Of a stretch of DNA of 64,000 nucleotides, positions 45,551 through 54,692 are shown piece after piece. Made by a program: the position numbers and the translations under genes. Position 1 is the stretch's first letter. The number at the start of each line of letters is the position of its first letter. A model generated the notes under the pieces. That model did no database searches. It was not told the DNA's origin and saw nothing but the letters and a program-made list of their open reading frames with translations. The stretch is taken from the NCBI GenBank assembly GCA_965246835.1, contig CBDFFQ010000002.1:1-64000 (forward strand). The letters run 5' to 3'. Source of the stretch: JANPPS01 sp965246835 (GTDB taxonomy: Bacteria > Pseudomonadota > Alphaproteobacteria > Acetobacterales > Acetobacteraceae).

Positions 45551-46825
45551 TCACCCGAACACCCGCCGCCCGGCCTTCCACGTACCCAGCACCATGCCCT
45601 CCAGCGCCCGCCCGTCGAACGGCGTGTTCGGCGCCTTGCCCGGCAGCAGCCCCGCCTCCACCTTCCAGGCGCGCTCCGGGTCGAACAGGCACAGATCCGC
45701 CCACTCCCCCTTCGCGATCCGCCCGGCGGCCGCGCCCAGCACCCGCGCCGGCCGCGCCGTCAGCAAATCCAGCGCGTGCATCATCGCCAGCCCATGCCCA
45801 TGCACCTGCGCCAAGGTCACGCCCAGCAACGTCGCGAGCCCGGCGCCGCCCGGCGTCGCCAATGCGAACGGCAGCCGCTTGTCGTCGGCGTCCCGCGGCT
45901 GGTGGTCGGAGGCCACGGCGTCGATCGTGCCGTCCCGCAACGCCGCCGCGACCGCAAGCCGGTCGGCCTCGGGGCGCAGCGGCGGGGACAGCTTGGCATA
46001 GGTCCGGAAATCCCCGATCGCCGTCTCGTTCAGGTCGAAATAGGGCGGCGCCGTATCGCAGGTCACGTCGATCCCGGCCTGCTTGGCGCGCCGGATCAGC
46101 TCCAGCGCCTCCGCCGTCGAGACATGCGCCAAATGCAATGCCCCACCCGTGAGCTGCGCCAGACGAATGTCCCGCGCCACGAGAATCGCCTCCGCGGCCG
46201 CTGGAATGCCGGGAAGGCCGAGCCTTGTCGCGAGCTCGCCCTCCGTCGCGGCGCCGCCTTCGGCCAGGGCCGGGTCTTCCGGATGCTGCACGATGCGGGC
46301 GCCGAACCCGCGGGCATAGGACAGCGCCAGCCGCATCAAGCGTGCATCGCCCACCGCGCGCTGCCCATCGGTGAACGCGCAGGCCCCGGCCTCCCGCAGC
46401 AGGCCGATCTCCGCCATCTCCTCGCCGCGGCAACCCTTCGTCACGGCGCCATAGGGCAGGATGGTGAGGGAGCCGGTTTCCTCGCCACGCGCCCGCAGCA
46501 GGCGCACGATCGCGGGGTCATCCACGGCGGGCCGGCTGTCGGGCAGGGCGGCCAACGTCGTGATACCGGAGCTGGCGGCGGCCTCGGCGGCGGATGCGAT
46601 GGTCTCGCGGTATTCGAAGCCGGGCTCGCCGAGGGCCGCCCGCATGTCGACCAAGCCCGGGCACAGGATCGCGCCGTCGCCCTCGATGATTTCCGCACCA
46701 TCGGGCCGGCCGAGCCCGGTGCCGAAATCCAGCACCCGGCCGTCGCGGACCAGCAGCTCGGCCAGGGCGTCATGCTGGGACGCCGGGTCGATCAGGCGGA
46801 TACCGGTGAACAGCACGTCACGCAT
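45551..46825 (-). CDS. pyrC: dihydroorotase-like protein PyrC' lacking zinc ligands
   Basis: A 424-residue amidohydrolase-fold protein of the class I dihydroorotase group. Active enzymes have an HxH metal motif in the segment GLVD-x-H-x-H; here the matching text is GLVDMRAALGEPGFEYRET, with no histidine pair. The later metal-His region reads CDTAPPYF, also without the usual PHH. It therefore looks like the non-catalytic PyrC' that assembles with PyrB into the ATCase holoenzyme in Pseudomonas and many proteobacteria. It overlaps pyrB by eight bases. An active dihydroorotase must be encoded elsewhere. Confidence 0.9.
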   Translation of the reverse strand: MRDVLFTGIRLIDPASQHDALAELLVRDGRVLDFGTGLGRPDGAEIIEGDGAILCPGLVDMRAALGEPGFEYRETIASAAEAAASSGITTLAALPDSRPAVDDPAIVRLLRARGEETGSLTILPYGAVTKGCRGEEMAEIGLLREAGACAFTDGQRAVGDARLMRLALSYARGFGARIVQHPEDPALAEGGAATEGELATRLGLPGIPAAAEAILVARDIRLAQLTGGALHLAHVSTAEALELIRRAKQAGIDVTCDTAPPYFDLNETAIGDFRTYAKLSPPLRPEADRLAVAAALRDGTIDAVASDHQPRDADDKRLPFALATPGGAGLATLLGVTLAQVHGHGLAMMHALDLLTARPARVLGAAAGRIAKGEWADLCLFDPERAWKVEAGLLPGKAPNTPFDGRALEGMVLGTWKAGRRVFG

Positions 46826-47750
46826 TGCGGCGCCCCGTGCGGGCCAGCACGTCCAGCACCGCCATGCGGACCGCGACCCCCATCTCCACCTGCTCGCCGA
46901 TCACGCTATGGGCGGGGTCGTCGGCCACTTCGCTGTCGATCTCGACGCCGCGGTTCATGGGGCCGGGATGCATGACCAGGTAGTCCGGCTTCGCCCGTTT
47001 CAGCTTGGCCTGGTCCAGTCCAAAGAAACGAAAATACTCGCGGGCGGACGGCACGAGGCCGCGGGTCATGCGCTCCTTTTGCAAGCGCAGCATCATCACG
47101 ACGTCCACGCCGTCGAGCCCCCGCTCCATGTCATGGAACACCTCGACACCCAGAGCCGCCGCCGCGGCTGGGATGAGCGTGGGCGGCCCCACCACGCGCA
47201 CCCGGCTGCCCATGGTGGTGAGGAGATGAATATTCGACCGCGCGACCCGGCTGTGCAGCACGTCGCCGCAGATCGCGATGTGCAGCCCCTCCAGCGTGCC
47301 GCGCCGCCGCCGCAAGGTCAGCGCGTCCAGCAGCGCCTGCGTCGGGTGCTCATGCGTGCCGTCCCCGGCGTTGATCACGGCGGACGACACCTTCTGCGCC
47401 AGCAAATTGGGCGCCCCGGACTGGTCATGCCGCACCACCAGCAAATCGCACCGCATGGCGTTCAGCGTGGCGGCGGTGTCGAGCAGCGTCTCGCCCTTGT
47501 TCACGCTGCTGGTCGAGACCGACATGTTGATCACGTCGGCGCCCAGCCGCTTCCCCGCGAGCTCGAAGCTGGTGCGGGTGCGGGTGCTGTCTTCGTAGAA
47601 CAGGTTGATCAGCGTGCGGCCGCGCAACAGGTCCCGCTGCGTCTTGCCGGAGCGGTTCAGCAGGACGTAGCTCTCGGCCAGGTCCAGCAGCCCCTCGATC
47701 TCGGGCGGATGCAGGCCCTCGATCGCCAGCAGATGCCGGTGCGGATACAT
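46818..47750 (-). CDS. pyrB: aspartate carbamoyltransferase catalytic chain
   Basis: PyrB condenses aspartate and carbamoyl phosphate in pyrimidine synthesis. The 310-residue chain has the carbamoyl-phosphate loop YEDSTRTRTSFELAGKRLG near residue 53, the aspartate loop-region motifs (GDGTHEHPTQALLD) and VMHPGPMNRGVE close to the C-terminus. No regulatory PyrI is seen, consistent with a PyrB-PyrC' complex. It starts directly after the gltX stop, and the downstream pyrC' overlaps its end. Confidence 0.97.
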   Translation of the reverse strand: MYPHRHLLAIEGLHPPEIEGLLDLAESYVLLNRSGKTQRDLLRGRTLINLFYEDSTRTRTSFELAGKRLGADVINMSVSTSSVNKGETLLDTAATLNAMRCDLLVVRHDQSGAPNLLAQKVSSAVINAGDGTHEHPTQALLDALTLRRRRGTLEGLHIAICGDVLHSRVARSNIHLLTTMGSRVRVVGPPTLIPAAAAALGVEVFHDMERGLDGVDVVMMLRLQKERMTRGLVPSAREYFRFFGLDQAKLKRAKPDYLVMHPGPMNRGVEIDSEVADDPAHSVIGEQVEMGVAVRMAVLDVLARTGRRNA

Positions 47751-49157
47751 CTAACCGGCCGCGTGGGCGATGCGGGCCAGCGCCTCGTTCCGGCCGAGGG
47801 CGGCGAGGGTGGCGTCGATGCCGGGGCTCATGGTGCTGCCGGTCAGCGCGGCCCGCAGCGGCTGCGCCACCTGGCCCAGCTTGCGGCCGGACGCCTCGGC
47901 ATAGCTGCGCAGCACCGCATCCAGCGCGGCCGCCGAAAAATCGGTCTCGGCCAGCTTGGGGGTGAGGTCCTGCAGCGTCGCCTTCGCCTCCGGTGTCAGC
48001 AAGGCCAGTGCCTTCGGCTCGAATGGCAGCGGCAGGTCGCGGACCAGGAACTCGGCGGAGGAGGTGAGGTCCACCAGCGTCTTGGCCCGCTCCTTCAGCC
48101 CCGGCATCAACGTGCGGATGCGGTTCAGCTTCACCCCGTCCACCTCCAACCCGGCGCCGTCGCGCAGCCGGCTTACCACCTCTTGCGTGAGGCGCTCATC
48201 GTCCGCCTGGCGCAGCCAAATGCCATTGAGGTGGTGCAGCTTGGCCAGGTCCATCCGGCTGGCGGACTGACCGACGCCATCCAGGCCGAATAACCGGATC
48301 GCGTCTTCCCGGCTCACGGTCTCGAGGTCGCCATGGCCCCAGCCGAGCCGAAGCAGATAATTGAACAGCGCTTCCGGCAGGAAACCCTGCTCACGGTATT
48401 CCATCACGCCCACGGCCCCGTGCCGCTTCGAGAGCTTGGCCCCGTCAGCACCCAAGATCATCGGCAGATGCGCGAAATGCGGCGGGTCCCAGCCCAGCGC
48501 GCGATAGATCGCGACCTGGCGGAAGGTGTTGGTCAGGTGGTCGTCGCCGCGGATCACATGGGTGATGCCCATGTCGTGATCGTCCACCACGACGGCATGC
48601 AAATAGGTCGGCACGCCGTCGCTGCGCAGGATGATCAGGTCGTCCAGCTCCGCATTGCCCACGCGGACGGTGCCCTGGACCAGGTCCTCGATCTCGGTCT
48701 CGCCGGTTTGCGGCGCCTTGAGGCGGATGACGGGTTGGACGCCGGCCGGCGCCTCCCGCGGATCGCGGTTGCGCCAGGTGCCGTCATAGCGGGGCGGCCG
48801 GCCCTCGGCGGCGGCGCGCTCCCGCATGAGCCGCAGCTCGTCCGGCGTGCACCAGCAGCGATAGGCGTGGCCGGTGGCGAGCATCTGCGCCGCCATCTCG
48901 GCGTGCCGGGCTTGGCGCGTGGATTGGAACACCGGCGGCTCGTCGCTCTCGAGGCCCAGCCAGGCGAGCCCGTCCAGGATGCCCTGGGTGAAGGCGGGCG
49001 TGCTGCGCTCCTTGTCGGTATCCTCGATCCGCAGCAGGTATTTGCCGCCGTGGTGCCGGCTGAACAGGTAGTTGAACAGCGCCACCCGGGCGCCGCCGAT
49101 ATGCAGGTGGCCGGTGGGACTCGGCGCGAACCGGGTGCGGACGGTGGGATCGGGCAT
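47751..49157 (-). CDS. gltX: glutamyl-tRNA synthetase
   Basis: Class I aminoacyl-tRNA synthetase charging tRNA(Glu), and probably tRNA(Gln) too since gatCAB is present. The HIGH motif appears as PSPTGHLHIGGARVALFNYLF and the second signature as KLSKRHGAVGVMEYRE. The 468-residue length is normal, and the C-terminal all-helical anticodon domain is present. AAGGAGCG precedes the ATG. It is the first gene of the twelve-gene minus-strand run and is divergent from comEC over 70 bases. Non-discriminating activity is inferred, not visible. Confidence 0.97.
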   Translation of the reverse strand: MPDPTVRTRFAPSPTGHLHIGGARVALFNYLFSRHHGGKYLLRIEDTDKERSTPAFTQGILDGLAWLGLESDEPPVFQSTRQARHAEMAAQMLATGHAYRCWCTPDELRLMRERAAAEGRPPRYDGTWRNRDPREAPAGVQPVIRLKAPQTGETEIEDLVQGTVRVGNAELDDLIILRSDGVPTYLHAVVVDDHDMGITHVIRGDDHLTNTFRQVAIYRALGWDPPHFAHLPMILGADGAKLSKRHGAVGVMEYREQGFLPEALFNYLLRLGWGHGDLETVSREDAIRLFGLDGVGQSASRMDLAKLHHLNGIWLRQADDERLTQEVVSRLRDGAGLEVDGVKLNRIRTLMPGLKERAKTLVDLTSSAEFLVRDLPLPFEPKALALLTPEAKATLQDLTPKLAETDFSAAALDAVLRSYAEASGRKLGQVAQPLRAALTGSTMSPGIDATLAALGRNEALARIAHAAG

Positions 49158-49227
49158 GGGCGCTCCTTATCATGCCGGGCGGTGACGTGAAGACCCGCCG
49201 GGCCTACGATTGCAGCCGGAGGCATCG

Positions 49228-51369
49228 GTGCAACTCGTGGGATCGGCGATCGGGGGCGTGTGGCTTCGGGGCGGGCAGCTCCGGACGGCGTTCCGTGCCT
49301 GGGTGGACAGCGAGCGCGGGCGGTTCGCGCCGTGGTTCCCGATGTTCATGGGCTTGGGCGTCATCACCTACTTCGCGCGGCCGACGGAGCCCTGGCCATG
49401 GGGCGGCGCCGTGGCTGCGGGCGCGGCCGTGCTGGCCTGCGCCGCGGTGTGGCGGGCCGCGGTGCCCCGGGCGGTCGCACTATGTGCGTTGGCGACGGCA
49501 CTGGGCTTCGCTTCGGCGCAGGCGGCGCGCTGGCGAGCGCTGCCGATCGAGACGCTGCCGACGCGGGCCGTCGTGCTGACGGGCGTGGTGCGCGGGGTGG
49601 AGTTGCTGCCGGAGGGGCGCCGGGTCACCCTGACCGGGGCGGTGCTGGCGCCCGGGCAGGCGCCGTTGCAGCGCAGCCTTCGGGTGCGTCTCAAGCGGGG
49701 TGACCCGATCGAGGTCACAGCGGGCGACACGATGCGCGTGCGCGCGTTGCTGCGGCCCCCGGCGCCACCGGCCTATCCGGGCGGGTGGGATTTGCAGCGG
49801 GATGCGTTCTTCGCCGGGCTGGCGGGGTATGGCACCGGGCTCAACCCGGCGGAGATCGTGGAGCGCGGGCCGCCCCAGGGGCTGGGCTGGGTGCAGGCGG
49901 TGCGCGACGGGGTGGCTCACCGGGTGCAGGCCGGGCTGTCTGGCCCGGCTGGCGCCGTGGCCGCCACGCTTCTGACCGGCGGCACGGCCTCCATCCCGCA
50001 AACCGACCGTGCGGCATTCCGCGATTCCGGCCTGGCGCACCTGCTGGCGGTGGCCGGACTGCATATCGGGATCGTCATGGGCCTGTTCATGGGATTGTCG
50101 CGATTGCTGCTGGCCTTGCATGAACGGACCGCGCTGCACTGGCCGACCAAGGCGATCGCGGCCGGCGTGGCGCTGCTGTCGGGTGGGCTCTACCTCGTGC
50201 TGACCGGGGCGCATCTGCCGATCATGCGCAGCTTCGCGATGGCCTGTTTGGTCACATTGGGCGTTGCCATGGGGCGGCGGGCGCTGTCGCTGCGGGGATT
50301 GGCGCTGGCGGCGGCGGCGCTGATCCTGATCGCGCCGCAGGAGGTGATGGGCGTCAGTTTCCAAATGAGTTTTTCCGCCGTGCTGGCGCTGATATCGGGG
50401 TATGAGGCGCTGCGGCCGGTGCTGTCGCGACTGTATGGCCGCTCCAGGTTCGGGTCGCATTTGGTGGCGCTGGTGCTCACGTCGCTGCTGGCGGGCACGG
50501 CGTCGGCCCCTTACGGCGCGTATCATTTCGGGCATTTCCAGCTGTATTTCATCGCGGCGAATGTGGTGGCCGTGCCACTGACCGCGATGTGGGTGCTGCC
50601 GGCGGGCATGGCCGCGCTGACGCTGATGCCGTTCGGGTTGGAGCGGCTGGCGCTGGTGCCGATGGGGTGGGGGATCGAGGCGATCCTGTACGTGGCCCGG
50701 GGCGTCGCGTCCTGGCCGGCGGCGACCTTGCCAGTGGCACCCATGCCGGCCTGGGGTCTCGGCGTGTTCAGCCTGGGGCTGGCCTGGCTCGGGATCTGGA
50801 GGTCGCGGTGGCGCTTGCTGGGCGTGGCGCCGATCCTGGTCGGGTTGTGCTCATCGGTCTGGGCGCCGTTGCCCGATGTGCTGATGTCGCCGGATGCGCG
50901 GCTGATCGCGGTGCGTTCGGGCGGCTACGTCGTGCTGGGCAGAGGCGGGTCCAAGTTCATCCTGGATTCCTGGCAGGACCACCTCGCGTCCGGCCCGATG
51001 ACGCCCATTCGCACCGGGGCGCCTGTCGAGTGCGGCGCCGAGTCGTGCCGCTTCGCATTCCCGGCCGGCGCGCTGACGCTGGCTCGGCCGCAAGCCCGCA
51101 CCGTGGACTGCGACGGGGTGACGCTGCTGATCTCGCCCGAGCCGGCCCGCGACCTGTGCCCCCGCGGCACGCCCTATCTCGACCGGTTCAGCGTTTGGCG
51201 GAACGGCAGCCATGCGGTGTGGATGGGCGCCGATGGCCCGCGCGTGCTGACGGACCGCGCCTATCGCGGAGACCGGCCGTGGGTGCCGCCACCGCCCGCG
51301 GCGCGCCGGGTCGTGCCCGATCTGCCGATGGCGCCGGCCGAGGAGCTTCCAGCGGCGGAGGCGGACTAA
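49228..51369 (+). CDS. comEC: ComEC/Rec2-family DNA uptake channel protein
   Basis: ComEC forms the inner-membrane channel for single-stranded DNA during transformation. The 713-residue protein begins at GTG 49228, preceded by CGGAGG six bases away; TTG 49210 is an alternative. The Competence domain is clear: DUF4131-like N-terminal part, then SGLAHLLAVAGLHIGIVMGLF and multiple helices (residues 215-540), with VSFQMSFSAVLALISG. The last 150 residues are a short beta-rich region without the H-x-H-x-D-H metallo-beta-lactamase motif, so the full C-terminal nuclease-like domain is missing. Its stop overlaps that of lexA. Confidence 0.88.
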   Translation: MQLVGSAIGGVWLRGGQLRTAFRAWVDSERGRFAPWFPMFMGLGVITYFARPTEPWPWGGAVAAGAAVLACAAVWRAAVPRAVALCALATALGFASAQAARWRALPIETLPTRAVVLTGVVRGVELLPEGRRVTLTGAVLAPGQAPLQRSLRVRLKRGDPIEVTAGDTMRVRALLRPPAPPAYPGGWDLQRDAFFAGLAGYGTGLNPAEIVERGPPQGLGWVQAVRDGVAHRVQAGLSGPAGAVAATLLTGGTASIPQTDRAAFRDSGLAHLLAVAGLHIGIVMGLFMGLSRLLLALHERTALHWPTKAIAAGVALLSGGLYLVLTGAHLPIMRSFAMACLVTLGVAMGRRALSLRGLALAAAALILIAPQEVMGVSFQMSFSAVLALISGYEALRPVLSRLYGRSRFGSHLVALVLTSLLAGTASAPYGAYHFGHFQLYFIAANVVAVPLTAMWVLPAGMAALTLMPFGLERLALVPMGWGIEAILYVARGVASWPAATLPVAPMPAWGLGVFSLGLAWLGIWRSRWRLLGVAPILVGLCSSVWAPLPDVLMSPDARLIAVRSGGYVVLGRGGSKFILDSWQDHLASGPMTPIRTGAPVECGAESCRFAFPAGALTLARPQARTVDCDGVTLLISPEPARDLCPRGTPYLDRFSVWRNGSHAVWMGADGPRVLTDRAYRGDRPWVPPPPAARRVVPDLPMAPAEELPAAEAD

Positions 51370-52082
51370 TACTTCCGCAGCAACGCCACCAGCCGGCCCT
51401 GCACCTTCACCCGGTCGGCCGGGATTATCCGGATCTCATGCCGCTGGTTCGCGGGCTCCAGCGCGATGGAGTTGCCCCGGCGCCGCAGACGCTTCAGCGT
51501 GACTTCCGCATCGTCCACCAGCGCCACGATGATCTGCCCATTCTCCGCCACATCCCCCCGGCGGATGATCACCGTATCGCCATCGAGGATCCCGGCCTCG
51601 ATCATCGAGTCGCCCGCAACCTCGAGTGCGTAATGCTCGCCATTGCCCAGCAGAGCCAGCGGCACCTCGATCTGCGCGCCGTTGTCCCGCAGCGCCTCGA
51701 TCGGTAACCCGGCGGCGATGCGGCCATAGAGCGGCAGTTGCACCGCCCCGGCTTCGTTTGCGGCCCGCACGCCCGGCAACCTGGCCGTGAAGTCACCGCG
51801 GATGACGTTCGGGGCAAAAGCCGTTGCCGGGACCGGGTCGGGCGCCAAGACCAACTCCCGCCCCACCTCGTTCGGCATCCGCACCACTTCCAGCGCCCGC
51901 GCCCGGTGATGCCGCCGCCTCAGGAAGCCCCGCTCCTCCAAGGCCGAGATCAGGCGGTGGATGCCCGATTTGGACCGAAGCTGCAGCGCCTCCTTCATCT
52001 CCTCGAAGCTCGGTGAGAACCCTGTTGTCTTGAGGTGCTTGTCGATGAACAGGAGCAGCTCGTGCTGTTTGCGCGTCAACAT
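51366..52082 (-). CDS. lexA: SOS repressor LexA
   Basis: LexA represses SOS genes and self-cleaves when RecA is active. The 238-residue protein has an N-terminal winged helix (MLTRKQHELLLFI, LQLRSKSGIHRLISALEERGFLRR) and a C-terminal peptidase with cleavage site Ala124-Gly125, nucleophile Ser159 in AGDSMIEAG and Lys197 in EVTLKRL. The Ala-to-Ser distance of 35 equals that in E. coli LexA. ATG 52082 is used because the longer ORF upstream covers the promoter. A LexA box lies upstream. It ends tail to tail with comEC, the stops overlapping. Confidence 0.97.
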   Translation of the reverse strand: MLTRKQHELLLFIDKHLKTTGFSPSFEEMKEALQLRSKSGIHRLISALEERGFLRRRHHRARALEVVRMPNEVGRELVLAPDPVPATAFAPNVIRGDFTARLPGVRAANEAGAVQLPLYGRIAAGLPIEALRDNGAQIEVPLALLGNGEHYALEVAGDSMIEAGILDGDTVIIRRGDVAENGQIIVALVDDAEVTLKRLRRRGNSIALEPANQRHEIRIIPADRVKVQGRLVALLRKY

Positions 52083-52155
52083 GGACAGATACTCGCTCGG
52101 TAGCCCGCGGCCTGCACCGGGGCGGCGCCGCGGGAACAAACCGGCAACCACCAAC

Positions 52156-52170
52156 GTTCTATCTTGGTTC
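52156..52170 (-). promoter_or_regulatory. LexA (SOS) box in the lexA promoter
   Basis: The plus strand reads GTTC-TATCTTG-GTTC, the exact GTTC-N7-GTTC direct repeat of alphaproteobacterial LexA boxes. On the minus strand a TTGACG (complement of 52180-52185) is followed 18 bases later by TAGAAC (52156-52161), so the box covers the spacer and -10. It lies 74 bases from the lexA start, in the 113-base gap between moeA and lexA. This indicates an autoregulated promoter for lexA separate from the ppiD-trp transcript. Confidence 0.92.
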
Positions 52171-52195
52171 CCGTGTCGCCGTCAACTGTTTGTTC

Positions 52196-53401
52196 TCACC
52201 AGCCGAGCGTGTCCAGCCGGATCACCTCCACCGCTGCCCCAGCCGGCAAGGCCGGGGCATGCGGCGGGCGCAGCACCAATGCCTGGGCTTGCTGCAGCAC
52301 CGACACCAGCGAGGAGTCCTGGCGCGGAAAGGGCGTGACCACCGGAACCCCGTCCCCGGCTGTCAGCGTGCCCCGCAAATGGTCGGCCCGGTGATCGTTG
52401 GCGGGCACCGCAGCCCCGAGTCGCGCCGTCGTCACCGGCAACGCCGAGTCGCTGCCCGACAGCAGCGCCAGTGCCGGCATCATGAACAGCACGCCGCAAA
52501 CGAAGGCTGAAACGGGATTGCCCGGCATCCCGATCACCGGCACGGCGCCCAGCATGCCGAACAGCAGCGGTTTGCCGGGCCGCATCGCGATCTGCCAGAA
52601 ATCAAGCACGAACCCGCGCTCCTTGAGGGCGGGCTGCACCAGGTCATGGTCGCCGACGCTCGCCCCGCCCGTGGTGATCAGCAGGTCGGCGCCGCCCACC
52701 CCGTCCAGCGCCGCGGCCAGGGCATCCGCGCTGTCCCGCGCGATCGGCAGCACCACCGGATCGCCCCCGCCGGCGCGGATCAGGGCCGCCAGGGCATGGG
52801 CGTTGCTGCTGACGATGCCGCCGGGCAGCAACGGGTCACCCGGCAACGACACCTCATCCCCCGTCGCCAGGATCGCCACACGCGGGCGGCGACGGACGGT
52901 GAGCCATGCATGGTTCCCGGCCGCGGCGAGCCCGATCGCCCGCGCAGTGAGCCGCGTGCCCGCCGGCAGCAACACGTCGCCCGCCGCGAAATCCTGTCCC
53001 TGGCGCCGGATGTGCGCCCCGGCCCGGGCGTCGATATCCGGGACGGCCGTGTCGCCATCGCGGGTCACATCCTCCTGCGCCATGACGCAGTCCGCACCGC
53101 CCGGCACCACGCTGCCGGTGAACAGCCGCACTGCCTCCCCAGCGCCGACCTGCCCGGCGAACGGGTGGCCTGCGGGCGCCGCCCCGATCACCCGCAGCCG
53201 GGCACCTCCCCGGGCGGACCCGGCCTGCATCGCGTAGCCATCCATGGCAGATACGTCATGCGGCGGCTGCGTCAGCCGGGCCAGAACCGGGGCCGCCAGC
53301 ACGCGGTTCCAGGCTTCCGCCAGCCCCACCGTCTCCGGTCCTGTCGGTCGCATCGCTGCCAGGATGCGCGCCCGCGCTTCCTCGAGCGGCAGCAGCGCCA
53401 T
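52196..53401 (-). CDS. moeA: molybdopterin molybdenumtransferase MoeA
   Basis: MoeA inserts molybdate into adenylylated molybdopterin. The 401-residue protein has all three MoeA regions: N-terminal VSAMDGYAM, the VAILATGDEV and SSNAHALAALI core, TTGGASVGDHDLVQPAL with the catalytic Asp, and a C-terminal beta domain after MPGNPVSAFVCGVLF. ATG 53401 overlaps the moaC stop (TGATG). A longer in-frame ORF runs into moaC and is rejected. Neighbouring moaC shows a shared molybdenum-cofactor block inside the trp cluster. Confidence 0.96.
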   Translation of the reverse strand: MALLPLEEARARILAAMRPTGPETVGLAEAWNRVLAAPVLARLTQPPHDVSAMDGYAMQAGSARGGARLRVIGAAPAGHPFAGQVGAGEAVRLFTGSVVPGGADCVMAQEDVTRDGDTAVPDIDARAGAHIRRQGQDFAAGDVLLPAGTRLTARAIGLAAAGNHAWLTVRRRPRVAILATGDEVSLPGDPLLPGGIVSSNAHALAALIRAGGGDPVVLPIARDSADALAAALDGVGGADLLITTGGASVGDHDLVQPALKERGFVLDFWQIAMRPGKPLLFGMLGAVPVIGMPGNPVSAFVCGVLFMMPALALLSGSDSALPVTTARLGAAVPANDHRADHLRGTLTAGDGVPVVTPFPRQDSSLVSVLQQAQALVLRPPHAPALPAGAAVEVIRLDTLGW

Positions 53402-53868
53402 CAGGCCTGCTCGAAATCGCTGGACGCGCCGCCCGATTTCTGCACCACCCGCAGCCCGTCGATCCGCATGGACCGATCCACGGCCTTGCACATGTCATAC
53501 ACCGTGAGGGCGGCCACACTCGCGGCCGTCAGCGCCTCCATCTCCACCCCGGTGCGGCCCGTGGTGCGGACGGTCGCCAGCACCTCGATGCCGTCGACCA
53601 CCGGGTCGAGATCGAGCGTCACCGCCGCGATCGGCAGGGGATGGCAGAGCGGAATGAGGTCGGCCGTCCGCTTGGCGGCCATGATGCCGGCGATGCGCGC
53701 GATGCCGAGCACGTCGCCTTTCTTCGCCAGGCCGCCCTGGATCAGCGCCAGCGTCTCGGCCCGCATATGGATCGTGGCGCGGGCGCTGGCGGTGCGCGTC
53801 GTTTCTGGCTTGGCCGACACGTCAACCATGACCGCACGGCCCGCCGCGTCCAGATGCGTGAGCGTCAT
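53401..53868 (-). CDS. moaC: cyclic pyranopterin monophosphate synthase MoaC
   Basis: MoaC completes the first step of molybdenum cofactor synthesis, forming cyclic pyranopterin monophosphate. The 155-residue protein has the family block GIARIAGIMAAKRTADLIPLCHPLPI with the catalytic Lys and His, and GVEMEALTAASVAALTVYDMCKAVD near the C-terminus. ATG 53868 overlaps the trpC stop by four bases; the longer ORF in frame is a trpC shadow. MoaA is not in the window. Confidence 0.96.
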   Translation of the reverse strand: MTLTHLDAAGRAVMVDVSAKPETTRTASARATIHMRAETLALIQGGLAKKGDVLGIARIAGIMAAKRTADLIPLCHPLPIAAVTLDLDPVVDGIEVLATVRTTGRTGVEMEALTAASVAALTVYDMCKAVDRSMRIDGLRVVQKSGGASSDFEQA

Positions 53869-54674
53869 GCGGCGCCGAGCAGCGCCCGGGTGGCGGCACC
53901 TACATCCGGCTGCTTCAACAGGCTCTCGCCGACGAGGAAGCACTGCGCGCCGCTTTCGGCCAATCTGAGAACGTCCGCATGCGTGCGGATGCCGCTTTCG
54001 GCGATGAGGAACCGGTCGGACGGCACATGCGGCGCCAGCTCCGCCGTGGTGTCCAGATTAGTCTGCAACGTCTTGAGATTGCGATTATTGATGCCGATCA
54101 ACGAGGTCTGCAATCCCAGCGCCCGATCCAGCTCGCGGCGGTCATGCACCTCCACCAGCACGTCCATGTCCAGCGCCCGGGCCAGCTCCTCCAACTCGCG
54201 GGCGCGTGCATCCGTCAGGGCGGCCATGATGATCAGGATGCAGTCTGCGCCCATCAGCCGGCTCTCGTAGATCTGCCAGGGGTCCAGCATGAAATCCTTG
54301 CGCAACACCGGCAACGGCACGGCCGCCCGGGCCTGCTGCAGATGTTCGGCCGAGCCCTGGAAATAGCGCGCATCGGTCAGCACCGACAGGCAGGTCGCCC
54401 CGGCCTCGGCATAGGCGCGGGCGAGCGCGACGGGGTCGAAATCCTCCCGGATCAGCCCGGCCGAGGGCGACGCCTGCTTGATTTCGGCGATCAGACCATA
54501 TTTGCCCGCACCCACGCTATGCGTCAGTGCCCTGGCGAAGCTGCGCGGCACGTCCTTGCGCCCGGCCAGCTTCTTCTCCAACGCCGGCAGCGGCAGTCCG
54601 GCGCGGCGGTGCTCGACCTCCACCAGGGTATCGGCGCAGATCTGGGCCAGCGCGTCGGGAAGGGCGGCGTCCAT
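53865..54674 (-). CDS. trpC: indole-3-glycerol phosphate synthase
   Basis: TrpC closes the indole ring of tryptophan. The 269-residue TIM barrel has the substrate-binding motifs IAEIKQASPSAG, VLRKDFMLDPWQIYESRLMGADCILLI-like region (residues 125-150), VEVHDRRELDRAL, IGINNRNLKTLQTNLD and AESGIRTHADVLRL. Monofunctional: no TrpF fusion. It lies 18 bases after trpD and overlaps moaC by four bases. Confidence 0.97.
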   Translation of the reverse strand: MDAALPDALAQICADTLVEVEHRRAGLPLPALEKKLAGRKDVPRSFARALTHSVGAGKYGLIAEIKQASPSAGLIREDFDPVALARAYAEAGATCLSVLTDARYFQGSAEHLQQARAAVPLPVLRKDFMLDPWQIYESRLMGADCILIIMAALTDARARELEELARALDMDVLVEVHDRRELDRALGLQTSLIGINNRNLKTLQTNLDTTAELAPHVPSDRFLIAESGIRTHADVLRLAESGAQCFLVGESLLKQPDVGAATRALLGAA

Positions 54675-54692
54675 GGTGAAAAGGCTCCGTAA

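Noticed and set aside
46461..48293. Open plus-strand frame of 610 codons
   Set aside because: Complement of pyrC', pyrB and gltX.
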